DNA of 64,000 bases from Limnephilus marmoratus (GCA_917880885.1 OU862912.1:48781117-48845116), one strand, 5' to 3'; counted from the stretch's first letter, positions 42,600-53,077 are shown. Notes: generated from the sequence alone by a model not told the origin. A program made the numbers and translations.

Positions 42600-43686
42600 T
42601 TTTTATTTTTCTTTGTCTTTTTGTTGATCAAGTTTCGTTTAGATTTATTATTATTGTATTCTTCTTTTGATATATTACATTCATGAGAATAACCTTCAAA
42701 AGTCATTGTAAAGGGAGATTTTCTAAAAATTACAGTTTTTGTATTTTTTTGTTATATTACCCACACACAGGCAGTGAGTGCCTTTGGTGGGTTCCCATTA
42801 CTTACATTTCTTTTATAATTTATATCTGTGTGTTAAGTTTTTTTTTAAATGTACCTATTCACTCTTGTTGCAAAATAATTGGGGGGAAAAAATAGACCCG
42901 CCGCGCCGCTGAGAGTTCCCTTGTAATGCATGTGTCGTTTATGAGAAAGAAGTAGGTACCTACCTACTTAAAACTTAGAGGTTATAAAGGACCTATCAGC
43001 GGTACACTTTAAGGCGATTTTTTTCTTAACTTACCTAAATGAAAATTTGCAACAAGGCAATAATATATTTTTAAATGTCATGAATACTTTACCTACTCGC
43101 AACTAAATTATATGTTCTATCTTCAATATTTGTTAGAAAAATAGAAAAGAAAACCATCTTGATTACCCGTTGAAACTACTTCTATCGAAATATCGAATCT
43201 TACATTGACATTATATTATTATTATTTTTTATAATTAATCTTTTTTACAGTTGAAGTAAGTTGTACTTTTTCCTCCAAGGTTTTACTGGTTATTCTGTAA
43301 ACAGTAGAACTCGCGTCCACAAAAAAATATCCACTGCGGTTTGTTAAAACCTTTCAAGCCACAAAATGAAAACTTTACAGGAGACTATTTTCCTGTGAAC
43401 TCTAAAGTTTTGTAAGTAGGTACTTTAATACCTATTTACTTAATTATTATAAACCAAATATTGTATGTAACATTTCGTTTTATTCAAATAAGGAATTATA
43501 CAAGTTGTCCAAAAAAACATCGTCAAAGACAATCCTTATTTAAAAACTTTATTCAGACAGGTAGGTACCTTGATTTGAAAAAGTGCGTATAAGAAAGTCC
43601 TAATAAACAAAGTGAATTCATATGTAAAAAATATATATTTTTAGTGTCGAGTTGAAACTTCTAAATATCTTCTACCACGCTCAGTC
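42600..43686. other. Unassigned AT-rich sequence
   Basis: GTAGGTACCTACCTACTT at 42951-42968 is a short imperfect palindrome of a kind scattered through the window (also 4346, 43435 and 43560). Nothing else recognised. Confidence 0.4.
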
Positions 43687-44125
43687 ATTTTTTTTACGTT
43701 AGCTCCACACAGGAGGCCCTGAGGAAAATGATTCCTCTCAAGGCCTTTGTCATCTTTGGGCATGCTGTGTGGAGGAAAGGAAGGAGAGGAAGTTCTGGAA
43801 AGAAAAATGGTATGGGTAGGTAGGAATCTGGGGATCTGTGTGTTCGGTAGAAATGGACGTATGAGTCCTACCCTCTCTCTGGGGTGCTAGACGATGTTTC
43901 GAGAGAGACCTGCTGGAGAGATCAAAACGTCTCCTTCAACCGGCCTGCCGCTTAGTTGGTGGGCAGACGCATCTGCCGCCAAGACCCGGACAAAGCTCAT
44001 CCCATGAACCGGGCACCACTGTTAAGTCACCAAATGTAGCAAACCATACGGGGTGACCTGTGGCAGAGGTGTTGGATATCTAAGTAATAGCACCAGGGCG
44101 ACGGTACCCATAACGCCTCCCAAAT
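43687..44125 (-). mobile_element. SINE-B, near full-length copy
   Basis: From the hairpin tail (GGCCCTGAGGAAAATGATTC at 43716, other arm eroded) through GGATTCATACGTCC-like, TCTCTCCAGCAGG and CATGAACC blocks to the 5' end near the GGCGTTATGGGTACCGTCGC region (about 44098-44123, minus strand). About 440 bases. It has no clear tRNA-like head. Confidence 0.8.
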
Positions 44126-44599
44126 TAGATAAGTTGTTATAAATAATATCTACATCGGACCTTCCTTTTTTAGCGAAAAGTATGGCATCTCTACCTCTAA
44201 TCACACCAACCCAAATATTATATTGATAAGCCTACTTCAACGCTTTAAATTTCCGAAGAGACCAAATATTTTAACTTGGTTTAGGAATAGAAACACAATA
44301 TATTGGCTTTAAGTCATTAACTAATAAAGTATTTAACTATATTTTAATCGAGGCCAAAGACAATAATTTCTCTTCACACAATGTGGCTCAGATAAGCCGA
44401 AAGCTTGGACACCCCGTATAGATCGTTCCCTGACTCCCTCTGGCGCGCCCCCACACCTTTAATGCCGCCGTTAAATTAGGTAGATAGTACATTAGGTTGA
44501 CCTTTAAGAAAGTAATGTCGCGAAGAACTGCCGGGAAAGATTTTTGTATGTTGGTACGTAAAATACTTGAGAGCTTGTTTAGTTTGAGGCTTCGTTCTA
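44126..44599. other. Unassigned sequence
   Basis: No recognised features. A GC-rich patch (TCTGGCGCGCCCCCACACC near 44440) stands alone. Confidence 0.4.
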
Positions 44600-45950
44600 A
44601 GAATAAGGGGGGCGGATCCGGCTGAGAAAAGGGGTTATTGGTAAAAAGCTGGCAAGTTGGGTTTGTAGGTAGGAGCTTAGTAAGTACCTAAAGGACGTAT
44701 GGGACTCTTTTTTTTAAACCACAACGCCACCTCTTTATCTCAGCAGCCACCGCCAGCCGCAAACTATCGAAAATGGAGCGGGTGTTCAGAAAAAGGGGGG
44801 AATCAGGGCAAACAGGCATTGAAAAAAAGAGACGGATCCGGCAAAAAAAGGGGAGGCGGATCCAGATGAGAAATAGGGGGGGCGGATCCGCCTAAGAAAA
44901 AGTGAGGTTGGATCCGGCTATGAAAAACGGAGGGGGGCGAATACGGACGAGAAAAAGGGGGGATTCGCCTAAGAAAAAGGGATTGTGGATCTGTGTAAGG
45001 AAAATGGGGGGGGGGGTCGGATCTAAGAAAAAGTTTCAGCCTGGAAAAAAGCGTGGGGATCCGGATGAAATAGTTGGGACGGATCCGCCTAAGAAAATGG
45101 GGGCGGATCTATGCGTAAAGACCCGACCGTTCGCCTTGCCCGATCACACTTTTCGTAACGCTCTCGTCCCACATTCACCAGCTTACTCCCCAAGTCAAGC
45201 GTGCATAAAGAAGTTTTACTTCAAAAAGGGTGGGTCGGATCTAAGAAAAAGGATCCGCCTTTGAAAAGGCGTGGGGATCCGGATGAGAAATAGGGGGGTG
45301 GCGGATCCGCCTAACAAAAAGTGGGGTTGGATCCGGCTATGAAAAACGGAGGGGGGCGGATACGGATGAGAAAAAGGGGGGATCCGCCTAAGAAAAAGGG
45401 ATAGCGGATCTATGTAAGGAAAAGGGGGCCAGATCAGCCTAAGAAAAAGTGGGGTTGGATCCGGCTATGAAAAACGGAGGGGGGCGGATACGGATGAGAA
45501 AAGGGGGGGATCCGCCTAAGAAAAAGGGATGACGAATCGAGGTAGGGAAAAGGGGGGCAGATCAGCTTAAGAAAAAGGGTGAGTCGGATCTAAGAAAAGG
45601 GATCCGCCTGTGGAAAAGCCTGGGAAATAGGTGTGGTGGATCCGCCTAAGAAAATGGGGGGCAGATCCACCTAAGAAAATCAGAATCACCATTTAGAATT
45701 GAAACTTGAAATGGCGTTAGCCGTTTTTTTTACCAGATCTGAATAGCCAGGTACTTCCCCACCTTCCCCTTCCCCATCTCCTTTCCCTCCCCACTATCTT
45801 CAGCTTCACAACATACCCCAATTGGGGATGCCATAGTCTCACTGGCTCCAGACGGGAGAAGCTGGGACTCTTGTGAGGTATTCATATAAAAAAAAGAAAA
45901 AGGGGGCGGATCCAGCTAAGAAAAAGGTGGGGCGAATCCGCCTAAGAAAA
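44600..45950 (+). repeat. BamHI-containing minisatellite with higher-order repeats
   Basis: Tandem, diverged units of roughly 25-35 bases built from GGCGGATCCGCC, TAAGAAAAAGGGGG and variants (GGATCCGGCTATGAAAAACG, GGATACGGATGAGAAAAAGG). The core GGCGGATCCGCC is a perfect 12-base palindrome. A longer period of about 130 bases is seen: AGTG(A/G)GGTTGGATCCGGCTATG recurs at about 44900, 45317 and 45447. The array is dense from 44820 to 45680, interrupted by unrelated sequence at 45125-45220 and by a SINE-A at 45685-45897. The frame at 44902-45264 is produced by the repeat and is not a gene. Confidence 0.88.
45685..45897 (+). mobile_element. SINE-A 3' part inside the minisatellite
   Basis: Begins at ATTTAGAATTGAAACTTGAA, runs through GGATGCCATAGTCTCACTGG and ends GGTATTCATATAAAAAAAAG. 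It is truncated at the 5' side and flanked on both sides by minisatellite units. Confidence 0.8.
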
Positions 45951-46099
45951 GGGGAGACTGCACCTACAACCTTATTTTGATCACCGCCACCCTCTTATCT
46001 CAACATCCACGGCCATTCTCTAACTGTCACCTACAGCGTTTAAAAAAAAAACCACCAGCCACCTCCTTATGTCAACATCCAACAATCACCTCAATAAAT

Positions 46100-46264
46100 T
46101 GCTGTGAAAAATTTTTCGACTTCTGTGTTTCCTCCCTTTCTCTACAAGACCCAGGTCTCTCCAAGACCCATGTTCACTCCTCAAATAGACCCTCCTCGCA
46201 GCACCCCCGAAGATGACATAAGCCCTGAGGGAAATTATTTTCCTCAGACCTTCCTGTGTGGAGT
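46100..46264 (+). mobile_element. LINE-J 3' end, plus strand
   Basis: The last coding blocks FSTSVFPPF and PMFTPQIDPP are readable, then the tail AAGCCCTGAGGGAAATTATT and CCTGTGTGGAGTTA. It is the only plus-strand LINE-J tail in the window. Confidence 0.75.
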
Positions 46265-46372
46265 TATTTTTTTTAAGCAGTGTTTCGATTCTGAATGGTG
46301 GTCTTTCACTAGGGTGATGCCGAAAGTATCTACCACTCTGGAATGTGCTGCAAATATAAATACTATACGAGC
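46265..46372 (-). mobile_element. SINE-A fragment
   Basis: Carries AATGGTGGTCTTTCACTAGG and ACCACTCTGGAATGTGCTGC, matching 50690-50750. It is directly joined to the LINE-J tail in opposite orientation. Confidence 0.7.
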
Positions 46373-46627
46373 TTGATCAAAAACTTTTAGGACCGGCAAC
46401 TGTGTGACGCTGTCAGTTAGCCGATTGAAATTTTTTTTTCGTTGTTACCACATCTTCACATGACACTTCCCTCCAAATTTCAGCGTCATAGCTTGATGTT
46501 TGTAAAATTTACGCTGTACTGAGTACCTACCTACTTCTACTTTGTGCGTGTTTTCGATTTTTTACAAGCTTGAAAATGGCATCAATTTTGCACCACAATA
46601 ACACACCGTCACACAAGGCGATCTTTA
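46373..46627. other. Unassigned sequence
   Basis: TTGATCAAAAACTTTTAGGA near 46374 has a complementary match near 47226-47246 (TCCTAAAACTTTTTGATCAA), so these two points form an 850-base-apart inverted pair. It may mark the ends of an element containing 46400-47220. Confidence 0.4.
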
Positions 46628-46924
46628 GGCCCGGGTGCAAACATCAGGTTTTGCTTTCCGATTGTCTGATCAGAAAATCGGATCGGATAAACACCGCACA
46701 CATCCGATTCTAAAAACGGATGGGTATTAAAACCACGCCCGTTGTCGGACAGGATTGGATATCCGACGCGGCGGAATGGCATGGTCTATTTTTATTACCG
46801 ACCCTGTTTTCGAATCAGATGTGTGCGGTGTTTATCCGACTTTCATAAGAAATGTATGGCGCAAAGGCCTTCCGGTTGTCAGATCAGACAATCGGATGGA
46901 AAAACCTGATGTATGCGCCCAGCC
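46628..46924. mobile_element. 297-bp foldback MITE with TTA duplication
   Basis: Long imperfect TIRs: GGCCCGGGTGCAAACATCAG and, on the other strand, GGCTGGGCGCATACATCAGG, continuing through CGATTGTCTGATC. TTA flanks both ends (46625-46627 and 46925-46927). The GG(C)C start and TTA duplication suit PIF/Harbinger. Confidence 0.8.
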
Positions 46925-47224
46925 TTATTATTCGTGTTGTTTTTGGTCAAAAACAACACGAATACTATCCAGCAGCCTTTGAATTCACCTGCGACTTTTC
47001 CTGTTCCACCGATTTCGCTTCGTGGAGCTCGTTACAGCACAGAATTTTATGAAAAAATCGAAAAAGGGCTTTATGGACGAAACTGAAAATTGAATAAGTA
47101 CCAGCGGTGTTTCGAGGATTAGATCAAGCGCTGGCGTAGTGTGTTGCAGCTGAAGGAGAGTACTTTGAAGGGAACTATATCGATTTTGATGAATAATCTT
47201 GTATTTTCGATTTTACGAATAAAG

Positions 47225-47580
47225 TCCTAAAACTTTTTGATCAAGGTTTTATATTATTTTTAAAGAATAAATTCTAAAATAACACAAAAATCAAATAACA
47301 ATTATTTGCACGCGAGGGCGGATCCAAGAGGGGATCATGGGGGTCATGACCCCCCCCCCCCCCCTGGGGTGGGTCCAGGACCTAGGTGGACCACTAATAC
47401 CCCTACTTTTTACTTGTATCTATTATTATCAAAATTAAATTATAAATTCTTGTGACTTGATCACGATTATGTGACCCCCCCTGGCGCCATGGGATCCCCC
47501 CTGGTGCCAAAGCTGGATCCGCCCTTGTTTGCACATGCCAGGATTTGAACCACTCAACCACGAACACCGTCGATTTCGAA
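47225..47580 (-). mobile_element. SINE-A tRNA-like head, split by a hAT MITE
   Basis: On the minus strand, GGTTGAGTGGTTCAAATCCT and GGCATGTGCAAA (47528-47562) give the head. The body resumes left of the MITE with TGTTATTTGATTTTTGTGTT (47279-47300). The insertion point is within TTTGCAC. Confidence 0.65.
47313..47527. mobile_element. 215-bp hAT-type MITE
   Basis: Ends CGAGGGCGGATCCA and, complemented, CAAGGGCGGATCCA. Target duplication TTTGCACG / TTTGCACA (47305-47312, 47528-47535), 7 of 8 matching. Contains a C run at 47350-47366 and its own inverted GGATC motifs. Confidence 0.75.
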
Positions 47581-47584
47581 TTTG

Positions 47585-47938
47585 TAAACACAGCAGCATT
47601 CAATTTGGGAGGCGGGATTGGGTACCGCCGCCCCGGGAACCTTTATTGGATAACCAACACCTCTGCCATAGGTCACCCCAAGTGGTTCGCTACGTTTGGT
47701 GATTGAGCAGGGGTGACCGGGTTCATGGGGTGAGGTTTGTCTAGGTATTGGAGGCGGATGACCAGGACACACTGAACCCCAGATTCCCACCCATCCCTTT
47801 TCCTTCCCAGAACTCTCCTCTCCTTCCTTTCCCCAAAAAAACCCTCCACACAGCATCCCCAAAGATGACATAGGCCCTGAGGGAAATTATTTTCCTCAGA
47901 GCCTCCTGTGTGCCTCATGTAAAAAAAAAAAAAAAAAA
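47585..47938 (+). mobile_element. SINE-B copy with poly-A tail
   Basis: The 5' region GGAGGCGGGATTGGGTACCG and CACCCCAAGTGGTTCGCTAC is present; the middle (about 47755) is deleted. The tail GGCCCTGAGGGAAATTATTT ends in ATGTAAAAAAAA with about 18 As. It is one of the cleanest 3' ends of the family. Confidence 0.85.
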
Positions 47939-48128
47939 CAGCAAGACTTCTTTTATTTTTACCACAATCAGTTGATAAAAATTCAATATTGGTAAGTATG
48001 AACACAGTAAAACAGAATACTGCTTTTTTTATTTACTACAGGCATTTCAAAAACATTTACCATTGGTAAGTAAAAATAGAAAAACGCATATTTTCAACAG
48101 ATATTATTATTTTTTGCAAACTTTTAAC

Positions 48129-48138
48129 GATATATATA

Positions 48139-48178
<40 letters not shown>

Positions 48179-48270
48179 CCGCTATCATTGCTGCGTCTTC
48201 TAATGGTCCACTTTCATTCAATCCTGCGTCCGACCGTCATTCTGCGTCCGGTATACGGACGCAGGATTGA
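48129..48270. repeat. TA microsatellite joined to a palindromic element end
   Basis: A TA tract (48129-48173) is followed by CATCCCGCTATCATTGCTGC, which occurs inverted at 56814-56836, again next to a TA tract. Then TTCAATCCTGCGTCCG (48215) and its exact complement (to 48270) form a 16-bp-arm hairpin. Probably the end of a transposon family that sits in TA repeats. Confidence 0.65.
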
Positions 48271-48954
48271 ACACATGTAATTTCAAGTTTTCCCCACTCC
48301 TCTACCTTCATACAGTCCAAAAACGAAAATAAGCCAGACGCGGCATTGGTACCTAAATCAACTGAAATATGCTATTTTAGTTCAGTGCTTTGTCACCGAG
48401 CGGCGAGCCGCGGCGCTGCAGTAGACCATCGTATATTTTTTGCAAAATATACGTTTTTATTGGCTTTTATTGACTCGCGTATCGCAGCTCCTACATTTGG
48501 CAACATCGCTTTTTAACAGCGTGTCTTCTGTTCTCTGCGAAAACAAAGCAATCATACTAATATCGCACATTGCTAAAGATTACATTGAAATTCAGCTTCA
48601 TCACCAATTCAAAATTGGCGCCAAGTATGATTCCAATAAGGATGGATCTTTGTCAAACGTGTGTAATTAATATTTCAATTTCACCAAGACAATGTTGCAA
48701 CAATATCGTCGTTGTTTACGCATTAAATAATAGTTTTCTGCTGATATTGAATTTGCCAAAGCTGCATTTTTTTTAAAGCAATGATTTACTTCTTACTCGC
48801 TAAATGAATTGAAATTCATTGTTAAACTAATATTCAATCACGGCATCTATGCTTATATCTAAAAATAAAGACGAAATTGCCTAAACTAATTTACTAGAAG
48901 TGGTATTTTTCTTTTAGTTTCGTCTAGTCCTTCTGACTTTTCAATTTCGATTTG
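48271..48954. other. Unassigned sequence
   Basis: GC rises around 48390-48560 (GAGCGGCGAGCCGCGGCGCT, a small palindrome) but no family is recognised. Confidence 0.35.
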
Positions 48955-49385
48955 AGAGTCGGACATGGGTACCGTCGCCCCGGGAACCATTTATTGGATA
49001 ACCAACACCTTTGTCGTAGGTCACCCCAAGTGATTCGCTACATTTGGTGACTTAGCAGGGGTGCCCGAGTTTATGGGGTAAGGTTTGACCGGGTCTTGGC
49101 GTTAGATGCGTTTGCCCACCAGGTGCATGGCAGGCCGGAACGGGAGAGAATGGTCGAGGGAACCATTTCGACGATTTCTGACTTCTTCAGTCGTTTTTTC
49201 TCGGAACATCGCCTTTCACCGAAGTGGGAGGGATGGACTCATACATCCGTCACTCCTGGACACACTAACCCCCAGATTAACCAACCCAACCTTCATTCGC
49301 TTTTCTTGCCCAGAACTTCCTTTCGTTCCTTTCCTAAAAAGACTATCCACACGCACCCCCAAAAATGTCAGCGCTAATGTAAAAT
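48955..49385 (+). mobile_element. SINE-B, near full-length copy
   Basis: Runs from GAGTCGGACATGGGTACCGT to AAAAATGTCAGCGCTAATGT. The hairpin core is deleted between CACCCCCAAAAATGTCA and GCTAATGTAAAA. An open frame (MVEGTIS..., from DAFAHQVHGRPERERM) is shared in outline with other copies. Confidence 0.8.
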
Positions 49386-49611
49386 TAATATTACTAAACT
49401 GGCTCTTCAGAGACTACAATTGCACATTTATGAAAAAGCCGGAGGAAAATTAAAAAAAAAAAAAACTAGAATTTGGCGATATTAACCAACAAAAAAATTT
49501 TGATGACAATTTTTTGTAGTGTAGTAAGTAATCAGATGGAACGAAAAGAAGAGATGTCCTGGTTCTAGTTAGTTTAGACGAGCAAGTAAACAGAAATTAC
49601 TTTAAAGTCAT
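49386..49611. other. Short AT-rich spacer
   Basis: Nothing recognised. Confidence 0.4.
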
Positions 49612-49910
49612 GAATTGCGGCTTCCGTGGTCTAGAGGTCGCGGGTTCAAATCCCGGAGTGCGCAAGTAACATTTTATTTATAAATTAAACAATATATCTT
49701 TGTTAGAACCCCTTATATATTTTATTAACGCCGACCGGTTTCGGAACCACCGTTTCTTCCTCAGGGCAAACATATAAATGACTTGACAGTGGGTTGGTAC
49801 AATGTATTATTACTAAGGGTGGGGGTGTGTTTTGTGTTATTTCATAATGTACCTATTCATTAAAAATAATATGTTGTACTTATTTGCAGCTTGTTCTAGA
49901 GTAGTAAATA
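49612..49910 (+). mobile_element. SINE-A head and body, split by a Penelope-like fragment
   Basis: The tRNA-like head GGCTTCCGTGGTCTAGAGGT and CGCGGGTTCAAATCCCGG (49620-49658) lacks an anticodon arm. The body resumes at about 49830 (TGTTATTTCATAATG, AAAAATAATATGTTGTACTT). Between them, 49690-49830 carries GACCGGTTTCGGAACCACCG and TTCTTCCTCAGGGC, a wording seen in Penelope-like terminal repeats. Confidence 0.6.
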
Positions 49911-49914
49911 TGCC

Positions 49915-50080
49915 CGAGGAAGACACGGCATGATCATATTAAACAAATTCTTGAGTCAGGCCAAGCCAAAAGTCAGAAAAACAGAAGAGCGATTATGAAT
50001 GTGAATTGTGAATGAGGCAAAGAAATATATGCCAATACCTAGTTGTTTGCGTGATGGTTAGTTAGTTATTGCTAAATACT
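49915..50080 (+). mobile_element. Worn LINE 3' end related to 21960-22323
   Basis: Codons for GR.RHDHIKQILESGQAKSQ, NRR and NVNCE are readable with stops and shifts. It ends with GATGGTTAGTTAGTTATT, the same short TTAG-type tail. Confidence 0.7.
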
Positions 50081-50465
50081 ATTTATTTGTTAGTGACGGC
50101 ATGTTATTTTAATTGTTTACTTATACCGTTTTATGCTTTCCCTTTGTTGTGTTTTCCTTTTTTCCTCCTAAAAGAAAATAATGCATATTTTCGTTTTAAG
50201 GTCCACAAAAGAATCTTAAAATTGTTTCTCCCGTGACGAGAATGCATTAGTTAACTTTAATTTGAAAAGATACCTACTGTCAAACATGATAGATTTGATA
50301 AGCATTTATGTAATTCTATGTTGATTTTAATGACATTAAAAAATACTCATAATTACTGTGGATTAAAGATATTTTTTTTTTACTAAATGATTATTTAAAA
50401 AAATTCAACACACATGGCTGAAAAATAAAAAAGACTAGCATAACCAATTTGCGTATAAACGCTTT
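50081..50465. other. Unassigned AT-rich sequence
   Basis: No features recognised. Confidence 0.4.
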
Positions 50466-50895
50466 TTTATGGTTTTTTATGTAAATTCCTCACAAGAGCC
50501 CCAGCTTCTCCCGTCTGGAGACAGTGAGACTATGGCATCCCCAATTAGGGGTATGTTGTGAGGATAAAGCTAGTGGGGAGGGGAAGGAGATGGGGAATAG
50601 AAATATGGGCAAGAACCTGGCTTTTCAGATCTAGTCACCAAACACGGCTAAAGCTATTTCAAGCAATTTTTCAATTAATTTATTTTGAATGGTGGTCTTA
50701 CACAAGGGCGATACTGAGAGTATCTTCCACTCTGGAACGTGCCGCAAATATACTAGATATATATTATTGTTAAGGAATTAAATGTGAAATAACACAAATT
50801 CGTAAAATAAAATTTTTTACCCACGCCAGAATTGATCCCGCTACCTTGATTGCGAGTCAAGAGCCTTACCCCCAGACCACGCGGTTGTTGCTACT
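50466..50895 (-). mobile_element. SINE-A, near full-length copy
   Basis: Best single copy of the family. The minus-strand tRNA-like head at 50825-50888 has A-box GTGGTCTGGGGGTAAG, anticodon arm CTTGA-CTCGCAA-TCAAG and B-box GGGATCAATTC. The body follows, and the 3' end is near 50475 (CTCTTGTGAGGAATTTACAT on the minus strand). Confidence 0.8.
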
Positions 50896-50941
50896 TACTT
50901 TACTTTATTAAAACGTTAACATGTATTTTTGCTCATCTTTT

Positions 50942-51145
50942 ATTATTTTTTTTCATTAACTCTACACTGAGGAAAATAATTTCCCTCGGGGCCATGTCAT
51001 CTGGGATGCTGTGTGGAGGGTTTTTTTGAGGAGAGGAAGGAATGAACATTTGTCTTGAAGAGACCCATGTTTTAGGAAGGAGGAAACACAGAGGCCGGCA
51101 AATCATTTCATAGCCGAGCTGTTGAACACAAGAACGAGTCGAAGA
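50942..51145 (-). mobile_element. LINE-J 3' fragment, short
   Basis: Ends with the tail ATGAAAAAAAA and holds only the last ~60 codons of ORF2 (SMLFNS..FVSSSLPKTW region in a shifted frame). It is broken at about 51145, within the block that reads AACGAGTCGAAG in the other copies. Confidence 0.8.
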
Positions 51146-51815
51146 TTTATGATACAAATGTGTGTGTATCTATCACCTCTGTCTATTTAAACAATTTTGC
51201 CATATTCCATTCTGAATTTCTTCCGAAATATAACATAATTCTCTTGAACACTTAAAGTGTTTGAGCTCTTAAAAATATATATGTTATTGATGAAAATAAT
51301 CCATGAATTTCTTTACATTTTGAAAAAGTAATTATTTAATTATTTACCTACCTATTAGAAAAATGTTTTTCGAAATATGCTCCGAAAATTACAAAGAGCA
51401 CATTTATTTCCGTTATTTAACATGTTATATAGGTATGACAAAACACCTTGCGTCTTTTTTCTTCTTTTAGCGCGCTTACCAGAAAGCCTAATAATCATAT
51501 TCTGATGATTTGTATAGGGCCGTTTTTGTGAAAAATCACCTTTAATCAGGCGTCGTACAAATTTATCTTTCTTCTAACTAAGGACTAGACTCTAGACAAA
51601 CTATTATCACAACTTGTGGGTAACAGATTGCATTCACCGGTTCGACGATCACCAAAATAAAACTGTAGTCTATAGTACAATGCATTTGACCAAAGAACGT
51701 AATGCTGCATTAAAATGAACGTATATTGTTTTATTTATATTCTGCACAGGCAGAAAACATATTGGACCATACTTACCTGGGAGGCCACTTCAGATTTACA
51801 CTCTATTGTTTTTTT
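51146..51815. other. Unassigned AT-rich sequence
   Basis: No features recognised. Confidence 0.4.
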
Positions 51816-52418
51816 TTTTTTACATTTACTCCACACAGGGGGCCCTGAGGAAAATAATTTCCCTCAGGGCCTATGTCATCTGGGATGCTGTGTGGAGGGT
51901 CTTTTTGAGGAGAGGAAGGAATGAACATTGGTCTTGAAGAGACCCATGTTGTAGGAAGGAGGAAACACAGAGGCCGGCAAATCATTCCACAGCCGAGCTG
52001 TTGAACACAAGAACGAGTCGAAGAAGCGACCCGTTCTCGTGTGACAAATGTCAATCGTGTACAAATGTAGGGCACGCGTTTGGCGTGTTTCCCGACAATG
52101 CGCCGGTGCCGAAGGGATCAATTACGTTAATTCTTCGAAGCATCTTCCATTGTAATATCGGTAGAACAAGGATAGCATTCCCACCCGACGCCTGTGTTCT
52201 AAAGATTGCAACCCGTCTGTTAAGATGGGAGAATCTATCAAACGGATCGCACGTTTTTGCACAGAGTCGAGGGTATTTTTCAGGTATTTTGGAGCTCCAG
52301 ACCAGAGGTGGCTGCCAAATTCAACCGTGGGGCGCACTTGTGATTTGTACAGGGTTAGCAGTTGTATACTATTAAAGTAATTGCGGGCCCTGTACAGTAA
52401 CGCCCAGCTTTTGAGAGG
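51816..52418 (-). mobile_element. LINE-J 3' fragment, best preserved tail
   Basis: The tail hairpin GGCCCTGAGG...CCTCAGGGCC is exact (51841-51871), followed outward by CTGTGTGGAGTAAATGTAAA. The coding part spans 52337-51876 with one nonsense codon. Additional ORF2 sequence extends to about 52418 (CTGTACAGTAACGCCCAGCT). Confidence 0.88.
51876..52337 (-). pseudogene. C-terminal region of LINE-J reverse transcriptase ORF, one nonsense codon
   Basis: Reads RPTVEFGSHLWSGAPKYLKN, SVQKRAIRLIDSPILTDG, FYRYYNGRCFEELT, a stop (TAA at 52124-52122), then LIPSAPAHCRETRQTRALH and FFDSFLCSTARLWNDLPASV. Sister copies have ELASLIPSAP or ELASSIPSAP at the stop position. Apart from this the frame is intact to its natural stop at 51876, just before the hairpin tail. 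Confidence 0.88.
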
Positions 52419-53077
52419 TTTTATACCCTTTTAACATTTTTATAAGCTTTTATGCATTTTTATGAATAAAACAAATCATTTGGGTTCCTACATTGAAAAA
52501 AATTTTTAAGCTTCTAATTTTATTTTATGTAACTAATTCAATTTTGTTCATCTTTAAGCAAAAGCAAAATAATGCCCATCTTATGTGACACGAGAATTCC
52601 GTGAATGTAATGGTTGACTGTTGAATGTTCAATGACCCATAGAAAGATAAACAATAAAAATGAAATAACTTGATTAAGATAAATAATTATCACATAATGG
52701 ATATCAATTGTGGTCGGAAAGAATTTAGAACGTTTTACGAAGCAGTTTGTTTATAATTAAGGATACGCATAAACACTTGAGATGTAAGTTATGAATGGAT
52801 CAGCTGTCCCAAGGAGGCTTATCACATAATAGTCAAACATTTATTTTTATTGTGGCTTGGACATTTTTGTTTCAAGTTACGATTAGTCGACGCCGATAAA
52901 AAAGATATGGTGTTTTTGTATTTTATTCACACGTATGACCCACAGAGCAGTACATTCGACCGGTCAATGGCCGAGTTTGGATCCCACTCAGGCGTTGTAT
53001 GTTCAGTTCATCTGCGTGGCTAAATCCTCCATCTCGACACAATCAACAATTTCTGCTTACTGTGGTGGTAATTTTGG
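52419..53077. other. Unassigned sequence
   Basis: AT-rich to 52930, then a moderately GC-rich stretch (52930-53060) with no recognised motif. Confidence 0.4.

Noticed and set aside
44902..45264. 120-codon plus-strand frame, Lys/Gly/Arg rich
   Set aside because: Lies entirely in the minisatellite; its periodic composition follows the repeat unit and it has no domain.
47925..47940. Poly-A tract as a polyadenylation site of a host gene
   Set aside because: It is the tail of a SINE-B copy, directly behind the family's 3' hairpin.
49096..49453. Two overlapping plus-strand frames as separate host genes
   Set aside because: Both lie inside a SINE-B copy and recur in outline in other copies.
51841..51871. 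GGCCCTGAGG hairpin as a transcription terminator
   Set aside because: The hairpin recurs at the 3' end of many retroelement copies on both strands, and the genome is eukaryotic by content.
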